Positions 1 to 5,873 of a stretch of DNA of 7,285 bases are shown here, piece by piece. The stretch is from JAGXOF01 sp046545575 (GTDB lineage Bacteria > Chloroflexota > Dehalococcoidia > SZUA-161 > SpSt-899): NCBI GenBank assembly GCA_046545575.1, contig JBKGZM010000086.1, positions 1-7,285 on the forward strand, given 5' to 3'. The position numbers and the translations under genes are program-made. Each line of letters opens with the position of its first letter. The stretch's first letter is position 1. The notes under the pieces were generated by a model, which worked only from the letters and a program-made list of their open reading frames with translations, was not told where the DNA came from and did no database searches.

Positions 1-15
1 GTCCAAGGCAGCCCA

Positions 16-870
16 TCAACGTTCTTGTCTTCCCACAGGACAGTATGCCAGACATTTGCCACAATACCATGTAGCTCGATCCACAGGGAGAATGGCCTCT
101 TGTAATTGTCGAGGGTCTATGTCTTCACGAGCCCTATCGATATCCGTCATCGTTGGGTTCTCCGGTATAGGAAGATCCTTGAAACCAAGCGTCTTTTTGA
201 GAAGTCCTTCAGAACCAATGCGGCATTTCGCAAAATCCACCTTGCCATATTCAAAGGGTTGACCACCCATAACCACGCTTTTTGACTCTTTATCACTTAT
301 TGCATTTGAAGGGCAGATTCTCACGCACACGTTACACTTTGTCGGATCACATAACTGTGGGCCCCCATAAAAGGGATCGGGCTCAAGATCAGCCTTTGTT
401 ATGGCGCTAACCAGTCTAACCCTCGGTCCGTAATCAGGTGTTACAAGAATGCTCGCCCATCCAAATTCACCGAGTCCTGCTGCTACGGCTGCATGCCTGT
501 GGCTGAAAGGAGCACCGCCACTGCCAGGGCCGGAAGGCAGTGGTGTTGTCACATAGCCTTTCTTCTCAAGAAACCTGGCCATTCTGTAAGCTGCGAACTT
601 CAAATGAAGGTTCGGGATCAGGGCATAGCCGTGGGTGCCGTAGATGCATTGAGCATGTCTGAGTCCGTCCTCGTGAGCCCTGAAGATAGTCTGTACAGCT
701 CCCTGTGTCAATCGAACTGCCATAACTATCACAGATTTAGCGCCCGGGAGGAGATCAGTGGGTCTGTGACCTTCAGGTGCTCCTGAGAGTCTTTCCGCAT
801 CGGTGATGCCCGCATAGTCCATGTCCAGTTCCTCTATTGCAAACCTCTTTACTTCGTCAGTCAAGCTCAT
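16..870 (-). CDS. Cytoplasmic two-[4Fe-4S]-cluster reductase of the QueG/RdhA superfamily, function unknown
   Basis: The 284-aa protein is complete. ATG is at 870 and TGA at 16-18, with a strong AAGGAGG 6 nt upstream of the start. Residues 120-165 match the conserved core shared by epoxyqueuosine reductase (QueG) and reductive dehalogenases: an AGLGEFG segment at 131-137, then TPDYGPRVRLVSAIT at 144-158. Two ferredoxin-type cysteine groups follow: C174-x4-C179-x2-C182-x3-C186-P and C270-x2-C273-x3-C277-P, with an extra C216 between them. In this superfamily such groups bind two [4Fe-4S] clusters that feed electrons to a cobalamin. There is no signal peptide, twin-arginine motif or membrane helix, so it should act in the cytoplasm, unlike respiratory dehalogenases. 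It lacks the C-terminal HEAT-like repeats of QueG, and my by-eye alignment puts Gly118 where QueG has its catalytic Asp, so a queuosine role is unlikely. It is the last visible gene of the AOR-SDR cluster, 33 bp after the SDR. It may be a reductase or an electron-transfer partner. The family call is fairly sure; the substrate is unknown. Confidence 0.8.
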   Translation of the reverse strand: MSLTDEVKRFAIEELDMDYAGITDAERLSGAPEGHRPTDLLPGAKSVIVMAVRLTQGAVQTIFRAHEDGLRHAQCIYGTHGYALIPNLHLKFAAYRMARFLEKKGYVTTPLPSGPGSGGAPFSHRHAAVAAGLGEFGWASILVTPDYGPRVRLVSAITKADLEPDPFYGGPQLCDPTKCNVCVRICPSNAISDKESKSVVMGGQPFEYGKVDFAKCRIGSEGLLKKTLGFKDLPIPENPTMTDIDRAREDIDPRQLQEAILPVDRATWYCGKCLAYCPVGRQER

Positions 871-903
871 GTCAATCCTCCTTCGGAATAGCCTGTGCTA
901 AAG

Positions 904-1689
904 TCAATCCTCTGCGACACTGGAACCCCCTGTGATGCCGGAGACCTCCAGAACCTGTCCGTTAAGTTTCTTGGACACATCCGAGACCAGAAAGGCCACT
1001 GTGTTCGCGATATCCTCGGGCGTGGTAGCCATGCCTTTTTCGGCTATCGATTCAACGAAGTCTACCATTTTACGCGGGTCCCCGCTAGCGTAGTAGAAAT
1101 TAGTGGCACCCGGCCCGGGAGCAACTACATTGATGTTTATGCCAGAGGCGCCCACTTCACCTGCCAGATTTTTGCTGAGCATAGCGACGCCCGCCTTAGC
1201 CGCAATATACGGCGTAATACCTGGCAGTCCACTTGACTGATGGGCAGCGTGCGTTGAAAAGTTGACGATCTTGCCATACTTGCGTTCAAGCATATGCGGC
1301 AGGACAGCATGGGTAAAATTCAATGTTCCCTTAAGGTTGGTATTTATGTCTATGTCCCACTGCTCCTCAGTTGTAGTGGTAAAAGGTCGCCTTCCGGTAC
1401 CGCGGCCGGCATTATTCACCAGAATATCTATTCTCCCGAATCCCTCCAGAGCTTTCTCTACCGCGTTGTCGACTTCGGCTCTTTTGGTTATATCCGCCTT
1501 TACGGCAATAGCCCTACACCCCAGTTGTTTGACCTCTTCCGCTGTTTTCTCAGCCCCTTCGAGGTCTACGTCAACGCTGATAACGTCACATCCCTCTTTG
1601 GCCAGAAAACAGGCAATACCTTTACCGAAACCTATCTGGCTGCCTGTCCCTGTTATCAGTGCTACTTTGTCTGTTAATTTCAGGTCCAT
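904..1689 (-). CDS. SDR-family NAD(P)-dependent oxidoreductase
   Basis: This is a classical short-chain dehydrogenase of 261 aa, a usual length for the family. I chose the ATG at 1689 over an in-frame TTG six bases upstream because AGGAGA sits 6 nt before the ATG but directly abuts the TTG. The Rossmann dinucleotide loop is TGTGSQIGFG (13-22), where Gln18 replaces the middle glycine of the usual TGxxxGxG. Asp40 at the end of the second strand suggests NAD(H) rather than NADP(H). The structural NNAG motif is at 92-95, the active-site Asn is probably N118, and YxxxK is Y161/K165. The usual catalytic Ser position appears to be Thr146 (NFST, 143-146), and the stretch up to Tyr161 is about two residues longer than in FabG. 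The PGPG motif (191-194) follows. It would interconvert an alcohol and a carbonyl in the cytoplasm. It lies 39 bp downstream of the AOR gene and 33 bp upstream of the Fe-S protein gene. It resembles FabG-like enzymes, but nothing points to fatty acid synthesis. The substrate is unknown. Confidence 0.88.
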   Translation of the reverse strand: MDLKLTDKVALITGTGSQIGFGKGIACFLAKEGCDVISVDVDLEGAEKTAEEVKQLGCRAIAVKADITKRAEVDNAVEKALEGFGRIDILVNNAGRGTGRRPFTTTTEEQWDIDINTNLKGTLNFTHAVLPHMLERKYGKIVNFSTHAAHQSSGLPGITPYIAAKAGVAMLSKNLAGEVGASGININVVAPGPGATNFYYASGDPRKMVDFVESIAEKGMATTPEDIANTVAFLVSDVSKKLNGQVLEVSGITGGSSVAED

Positions 1690-1695
1690 AAGCAA

Positions 1696-1701
1696 TCTCC
1701 T
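1696..1701 (-). promoter_or_regulatory. Shine-Dalgarno site that sets the SDR start
   Basis: On the minus strand the sequence reads AGGAGA-TTGCTT-ATG. The 6-nt spacing favours the ATG at 1689; the in-frame TTG at 1695 would have no spacer at all. Confidence 0.75.
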
Positions 1702-1728
1702 ATTTTTATATTTAGAGCGGGGCCTCTG

Positions 1729-3552
1729 CTATTCAGGGGTGTCGCCGCTTTCCCAGGGCTGCCATAGATCCTCCGCGACATCATCCAGCCCCAACTCTAG
1801 CAACTTCTCCTTGCTTGGCCGGGTGGTGAAACGGTCCCAATCAAGGGCTCCAAGGTTCCAGTAGTCCTGTGCCTCAATATCCTCCGACACACCGGCAAGT
1901 GGCCCTTCTTCCTGTGGGGGCCGACCGACTATCCTTCCGTGCACCTCCCGTTCCAGCGGATTGTCACCTTCTCGGAGGGTAAAAACATGCCTTATATTGC
2001 CAATCCTCTCACCTATTTTGAGTAACTCCTCCCTGGAACGGTCCAGGCCGGTTACAGCAGCCATGAACCCCACTATATACTTGTCCGGATCGGATGTTAC
2101 AAGGTTGCCATGCAGGCAAAGTCCGGCGGCATTCAGGACATATCCCATGAACTGCGTGGGACCGAACCCGGTAGTATGACGGCCGGGAGTGGCGTCCATA
2201 TGGTACATGGCGGTCATCGGTTTCCCGGTATAGGCCATGAAATTGCCCTTCGGGTCATGCATACCCAATTCCTGGCCCCCGATATGGACCGCGAACTCTT
2301 CGGCGCCCTTGCCTATTCTTTCCGCTGCGCGTTTCACTCCATCAGCAAGCACGTCGCCAAAACCCTCACGCTTTACCATCTTCTCAGTCATAGCGACAAT
2401 GGCTTGATAATTGCCCCAGGTAAGATCAATGCCATCTGTATCCATACTGGTAATGAGGCCGTTATCATAGCATTCCATTGCAAAGGCAATGGTACTCCCG
2501 GCAGAGATGGTGTCCATACCGTAGCTGTTGCAAAGATGGGTTACCATTTTAATCGATTCTATATTGGTATTGAGGCAGTTAGCACCAAAAGCCCCGATGG
2601 TCTCATATTCCGGTCTGTGAGTGCCAACCGGGTATCTGTACTCACCATTGCCCTCCTTCAGACTACCTTTGCAGAGCGCGGGGCAGTGCCAGCAGCCCTT
2701 CCGCTTATCCAGATTGGCTATTGTCAGGTCTTTGTCAAGACCCGAGACATCAGGCAGGTCAACTACACCAACACCACCCCAGTTCTTTACCGGCGTATCC
2801 CCGGAGTGCGCCGACATATCGGCATGAGCCGCCGTGCCATATATACGGAATCCCTCAAGAAACGGCTTCGCCTCTGCCAATTGCTCTTTTCGCAAGCGAG
2901 TGACTGCCTCTGTGTCAGCTAGAGGAACCTGCTGGTTCCCTCGTGCTACTACCGCCTTGAGTTTTTTGGAACCCATGACAGCTCCCAGCCCTGAACGCCC
3001 CAGTGCATCGCCTCTGTTGGTCATGATGCTGGCAATGAGAGATAGCTTCACCCCGGCAGGACCGATACTGGCAACTTTGGCTTCCGGGCCATACTCCGCC
3101 TCAAGCGCTTCCTCGGTTTCGTATGTGGATTTACCCCAGAGATGAGAGGCATCTTTTAGTTCGGTTTTCCCGTTGTCGATAAACAGGTAAACGGGCATTT
3201 CCGATATTCCGGTGAAGAAGACCCCGTCGTAGCCAGCAAACTTGAGGTAAGGGCCGAAATACCCTCCGGAGTTGGCATCGCCCCAGCCGCCAGTGAGCGG
3301 CGACTTGGCCACCACAGCAAAACGGCAGCCAAAGGGCACAGGAGTTCCAGTAAGTGGGCCAGTTACTACACCAAAGGTGTTCTCGGGCCCCAGAGGGTCG
3401 ACACCACCCCTCTGATGGCTGTAGAGAATCCTCGCTCCGAGACCATATCCTCCAATGAAGTCCCGATAAAGGCTCTCATCAGGCGTCTCTTGCGTTACCT
3501 CACCCGTTGAAAGATTTACGAACAGGAGTTTGCCCATATATCCGCCTGGCAT
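1729..3552 (-). CDS. Aldehyde:ferredoxin oxidoreductase family tungsto/molybdoenzyme
   Basis: The 607-aa protein covers the full family length. Enzymes of this family use a tungsten (or molybdenum) bis-pyranopterin plus one [4Fe-4S] cluster to oxidise aldehydes to acids with ferredoxin, or run in reverse; some members act on other substrates. The N-terminal domain (6-205) has the typical GGYGLGARILY (34-44), SPLTGGWGDANSGGYFGPYLK pterin-binding region (84-104) and GLGAVMGSKKLKAVV (188-202). The cluster ligands are C287-x2-C290-x3-C294 and the distant C479. The two pterin-contact motifs read N342-SYGMD347 and N474-AAGLC479, so Asn replaces the Asp of the archetypal DxxGL(D/C) in both. Other family motifs are YETIGAFGANC (316-326), GQELGMHDPKG (426-436) and LREGDNPLERE (526-536). 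The start is the ATG at 3552, with AGGAGG 11 nt upstream; Met6 is a less likely alternative. There is no signal peptide, so it is cytoplasmic. It follows the FCD remnant by 39 bp and precedes the SDR by 39 bp. The substrate cannot be read from the sequence. Confidence 0.92.
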   Translation of the reverse strand: MPGGYMGKLLFVNLSTGEVTQETPDESLYRDFIGGYGLGARILYSHQRGGVDPLGPENTFGVVTGPLTGTPVPFGCRFAVVAKSPLTGGWGDANSGGYFGPYLKFAGYDGVFFTGISEMPVYLFIDNGKTELKDASHLWGKSTYETEEALEAEYGPEAKVASIGPAGVKLSLIASIMTNRGDALGRSGLGAVMGSKKLKAVVARGNQQVPLADTEAVTRLRKEQLAEAKPFLEGFRIYGTAAHADMSAHSGDTPVKNWGGVGVVDLPDVSGLDKDLTIANLDKRKGCWHCPALCKGSLKEGNGEYRYPVGTHRPEYETIGAFGANCLNTNIESIKMVTHLCNSYGMDTISAGSTIAFAMECYDNGLITSMDTDGIDLTWGNYQAIVAMTEKMVKREGFGDVLADGVKRAAERIGKGAEEFAVHIGGQELGMHDPKGNFMAYTGKPMTAMYHMDATPGRHTTGFGPTQFMGYVLNAAGLCLHGNLVTSDPDKYIVGFMAAVTGLDRSREELLKIGERIGNIRHVFTLREGDNPLEREVHGRIVGRPPQEEGPLAGVSEDIEAQDYWNLGALDWDRFTTRPSKEKLLELGLDDVAEDLWQPWESGDTPE

Positions 3553-3591
3553 TTGTTATTGTCCCTCCTATATCTCCGAAGTAAAATCCTT

Positions 3592-4059
3592 TCAAGATCT
3601 CTCAAGTGCATTTGTATTTGCTATAAACTCATGAGCATCCAGGATATGCTTCTTTAAAGCCTCTTTTGCGGACTCCGAATCCTGTCGGGCTACCGCTTCG
3701 TAAATGTTTCTGTGTTCGTCTACATTCTTAAGAGAATACCCCATATCGGGTTCGCCTTTGCCAAAGAAGTCCACAACTATGGACATAAGCATCGTCAAAA
3801 AGGTTTCCAGCAGAGGATTCCCAACTGCGCGAGCCAGGAGGACGTGAAAGCTCGTTTGAGTATAGTTCGGGAAGGATGCTTCCTTTAGAAGCTTTTCCGT
3901 GGCTTCAATATTTTGCCTCAACTCTTCGAGTTGCTGCTTGGTTATTCTTTCCACCAGCAATTCCAAAGACGGCGGCTCTATCGCCAGTCTTGCCTCGGTC
4001 ACCTGCTCCAGTGTGATCTTCCCCTGCAATGCGGAGGTGGCCGCTTCGAGGAGAGGGGC
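3592..4059 (-). pseudogene. FadR/GntR-type regulator remnant: FCD ligand-binding domain only, DNA-binding domain missing
   Basis: The open frame ending at TGA 3592-3594 encodes an FCD domain, the all-helical effector domain of FadR-subfamily GntR regulators. It has the leading LEQVTEARLAIEPP segment, FHVLLARAVGNPLL (61-74 counted from the TTG at 4029), EHRNIYEAVARQD (105-117) and a late H128. H62, H106 and H128 are candidate metal ligands; the usual Asp four residues before the first His is Gln58. The winged-helix domain of about 70 residues that should precede it is absent. Homology runs upstream of the TTG as PLLEAATSALQGK to an in-frame TAA at 4060-4062. The neighbouring frame there reads VKADLFKPLS, resembling the linker before an FCD domain, which implies a one-base frameshift near 4055-4062. 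Beyond about 4082 lies the rnc promoter and gene. No Shine-Dalgarno precedes the TTG at 4029, so translation of even the 145-aa frame is doubtful. It probably once regulated the AOR cluster. A free-standing FCD protein is the less likely alternative. Confidence 0.72.
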
Positions 4060-4074
4060 TTAAAGAGGTCAGCC

Positions 4075-4103
4075 TTGACAGCTTAGAGCGGTCTGCTTAT
4101 CAT
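4075..4103 (+). promoter_or_regulatory. Sigma-70-type promoter of rnc-ftsY
   Basis: A perfect -35 hexamer TTGACA (4075-4080) is followed by a 17-bp spacer and a -10 hexamer TATCAT (4098-4103), which matches the consensus at five of six positions. Transcription would begin near 4110, leaving a leader of about 34 nt before the ATG at 4144. The upstream ATG at 4102 lies inside the -10 element and could not be translated from this transcript. The promoter lies within the decayed front end of the opposing FCD regulator gene. Confidence 0.72.
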
Positions 4104-4143
4104 GAAAACGGTTACATGCTGTTCCGCCAAACAGGTATTTGAT

Positions 4144-4845
4144 ATGGCTGACCTTGACTCTGTGCAAAGTATCATTGGTGTCACGTTTACGGACGTAACG
4201 TACCTTGAGCAGTCGCTCATGCACCGCTCGTATCTGAACGAGAACAACTCCACGCTAGCTTCCAATGAGCGTCTGGAATTTCTGGGCGATGCCCTCCTCG
4301 GCTTTGTGATTGCGGAGGAGCTATACTCCAGGTTTCCTGAGCTTCCCGAGGGAGATCTTACCAAGCTGCGATCATTGCTGGTGCGCACGGAGACTCTAGC
4401 GCGGGTTGCTGGCACTCTTAATATGGGAGATTATCTATATCTGGGGAAAGGAGAGGATGAAAGCGGTGGACGGCATCGACAACGGAATCTCGCTGGTACG
4501 TTGGAGGCCGTTATTGGCGCTGTTTTCATCGATCAAGGCTTCGAAGTCGCCAAAGATTTCATCTTGAGAATCCTTAAAGACGAGTTGGAACAGATAACCA
4601 CCGGGAAAATCGAGGATGATCCCAAATCCCGTCTGCAGGAAGTCATCCAGAGCAAACAGCAACTGACGCCGGTGTATCGTGTTGTCGATATTGAGGGCCC
4701 AGAGCATGGCAAGATTTTTACAGTCGAGGTGTTTGCCGGTGAAACCCTGCTCGGCCAGGGAAACGGAAAAGGAAGGCGGATAGCAGAGCGGGAGGCAGCA
4801 AGGGATGCGCTAGACAATCTAGAAAAAGGGGAAGAGCTTGATTAA
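4144..4845 (+). CDS. rnc: Ribonuclease III
   Basis: This 233-aa protein has the usual RNase III length and layout: a catalytic domain (about 5-150) followed by a double-stranded-RNA-binding domain (about 158-228). It cuts double-stranded RNA in rRNA precursors and structured mRNAs. The signature NERLEFLGDALL (41-52) supplies E42, E45 and D49, and a second catalytic helix EAVIGAVFIDQG (121-132) supplies E121. The acidic residue expected three positions before that Glu (Asp114 in E. coli) is Gly118 here. The RNA-binding domain shows DPKSRLQE (159-166), HGKIFTVEV (188-196) and a basic RRIAEREAA (211-219). I chose the ATG at 4144 over the in-frame ATG at 4102 because the promoter overlaps the latter, the protein then begins at the usual place, and a modest AGGT lies 7 nt upstream. 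It overlaps ftsY by 8 bp, so the two are co-transcribed and perhaps translationally coupled. The identification is secure. Confidence 0.95.
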   Translation: MADLDSVQSIIGVTFTDVTYLEQSLMHRSYLNENNSTLASNERLEFLGDALLGFVIAEELYSRFPELPEGDLTKLRSLLVRTETLARVAGTLNMGDYLYLGKGEDESGGRHRQRNLAGTLEAVIGAVFIDQGFEVAKDFILRILKDELEQITTGKIEDDPKSRLQEVIQSKQQLTPVYRVVDIEGPEHGKIFTVEVFAGETLLGQGNGKGRRIAEREAARDALDNLEKGEELD

Positions 4846-5746
4846 CATATTCAAAAAGACAAAACAGGGACTGGAGCGGACTCGACAGGCGTGGCAGCAG
4901 AAGATGGCCAGTATTCTGGACCGCTCGAGTTTGGACAGCGAGCTGTGGGATGAACTGGAAGAGGTATTAATCGCCTCCGATGTCGGTGTTACCGCCTCAT
5001 CCAAGCTTGTCGAAGCAGTCCAAGAGCATGCCAAGGAGAACAAAATCAAAGAGGTAGGAGAGGTAGAAACGGTTTTGGGGGAGAAGATGCAAGAGATCTT
5101 CAAGTCAACCTCTGCTCCGTTTACCTTCCCTGATAGCAAGCCCGCCGTGATAATGATGGTCGGGGTGAATGGTACAGGCAAGACAACTTCTATCGCCAAG
5201 CTAGCCAATGAGTTTAAGGAGAATGGAAAGAGAGTGATGCTGTCCGCTGCCGATACCTTTCGAGCGGCGGCTATCGACCAGCTCAAGTACTGGGGAGAAC
5301 GTTTGGGAATCGATGTGATCGCCGGCCAACCTGGAGGTGACCCAGGGGCGGTGGTTTTCGATGCACTGGAGTCGGCCCGGAAAAGAGAGGCTGACGTTTT
5401 GATCGTTGACACCGCAGGACGAATCCAGACCAAGTCCAACCTCATGGATGAGCTTAAGAAAGTCAAACGGGTTATTAACAGGGCTGACATTGAACCTCAT
5501 GTACTCTTGGTCCTTGATGCTTCCACCGGACAGAACGGGCTCAGCCAGGCCAAGCATTTCCAGGAGGCACTGCGTGTTGACGGAGTATTTCTTGCCAAAC
5601 TCGACGGTACTTCCCGTGGAGGCATTGCCTTAACTATAAGCGAGGAGTTAAATATCCCGATACAGTTCGTAGGAACGGGGCAGGAACCGGAGGACGTGGC
5701 CCCTTTCAACGCTGATGATTTCGTGCAAGCGATGTTTAGCCGTTAG
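4838..5746 (+). CDS. ftsY: Signal recognition particle receptor FtsY
   Basis: FtsY is the membrane-associated SRP receptor GTPase that pairs with Ffh to bring ribosomes making membrane proteins to the Sec translocon. The 302-aa protein has the N domain (about 1-95) and the G domain (about 100-300) only; the long acidic A domain of enterobacterial FtsY is absent, as in many bacteria. A basic, amphipathic N-terminus (FKKTKQGLERTRQ, 5-17) may contact the membrane. GTPase motifs are GVNGTGKTT (109-117), DTFRAAA (139-145), DTAGR (191-195), AKLDG (253-257, where TKLDG is usual) and GTGQEPEDVAPF (279-290). The start is the TTG at 4838, overlapping the rnc stop within TTGATTAA, with AAGGGGA 5 nt upstream. 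The next Met (residue 23) would remove the first N-domain helix. It is the second gene of the rnc operon and is followed by a terminator-like hairpin. Confidence 0.95.
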   Translation: MINIFKKTKQGLERTRQAWQQKMASILDRSSLDSELWDELEEVLIASDVGVTASSKLVEAVQEHAKENKIKEVGEVETVLGEKMQEIFKSTSAPFTFPDSKPAVIMMVGVNGTGKTTSIAKLANEFKENGKRVMLSAADTFRAAAIDQLKYWGERLGIDVIAGQPGGDPGAVVFDALESARKREADVLIVDTAGRIQTKSNLMDELKKVKRVINRADIEPHVLLVLDASTGQNGLSQAKHFQEALRVDGVFLAKLDGTSRGGIALTISEELNIPIQFVGTGQEPEDVAPFNADDFVQAMFSR

Positions 5747-5806
5747 GTCGTGCCCTATTGTTGCGATAATCGCGGAAACTCAGCGTGAACGGTCGCGATC
5801 AATAAA

Positions 5807-5842
5807 GGCGCAGTGAAGCCTTGGCTTCACTGCGCCGGTTTT
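5807..5842 (+). terminator. Probable intrinsic terminator after ftsY, possibly bidirectional
   Basis: GGCGCAGTGAAGCC (5807-5820) and GGCTTCACTGCGCC (5823-5836) are perfect reverse complements separated by TT, giving a stem of 13-14 bp. It is followed by GGTTTT (5837-5842), a short T-run. On the opposite strand the stem is followed by TTTATT, so it could also stop leftward transcription. It begins 61 bp after the ftsY stop and ends 31 bp before the MFS start, separating the two units. The T-tract is weak, so strength is uncertain. Confidence 0.75.
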
Positions 5843-5873
5843 CACCCCTCATTTTGACAACACAGGATGAACA

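Noticed and set aside
1690..1728. GC-rich imperfect hairpin between the AOR and SDR genes
   Set aside because: The stem is only about five pairs with a bulge and has no T-run on the transcribed strand, so it is not a convincing terminator or attenuator.
2110..2922. Long plus-strand open frame (270 codons) opposite the AOR gene
   Set aside because: It is a shadow of the AOR coding sequence. Its translation has no recognisable domain, while the minus strand gives a full-length conserved enzyme.
3567..3595. Promoter-like TTGAAA-N17-TATAGG on the minus strand just before the AOR gene
   Set aside because: The -10 overlaps the AGGAGG ribosome-binding site, so the transcript would begin about 8 nt before the ATG and lose that site. 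The good Shine-Dalgarno argues that the real start of transcription lies further upstream.
4102..4143. N-terminal 14-codon extension of RNase III from the ATG at 4102
   Set aside because: The ATG sits inside the -10 hexamer of the rnc promoter, has no good ribosome-binding site, and the extra residues (MKTVTCCSAKQVFD) do not look like RNase III.
4819..5490. Minus-strand open frame (223 codons) opposite ftsY
   Set aside because: It is antisense to an unmistakable FtsY, has a Ser/Leu-rich low-complexity translation, and lacks a plausible ribosome-binding site.
5763..5799. Small palindromes GCGATaATCGC and TCGCGA after ftsY
   Set aside because: They are too short and not arranged as an operator pair or terminator; such palindromes are expected by chance.
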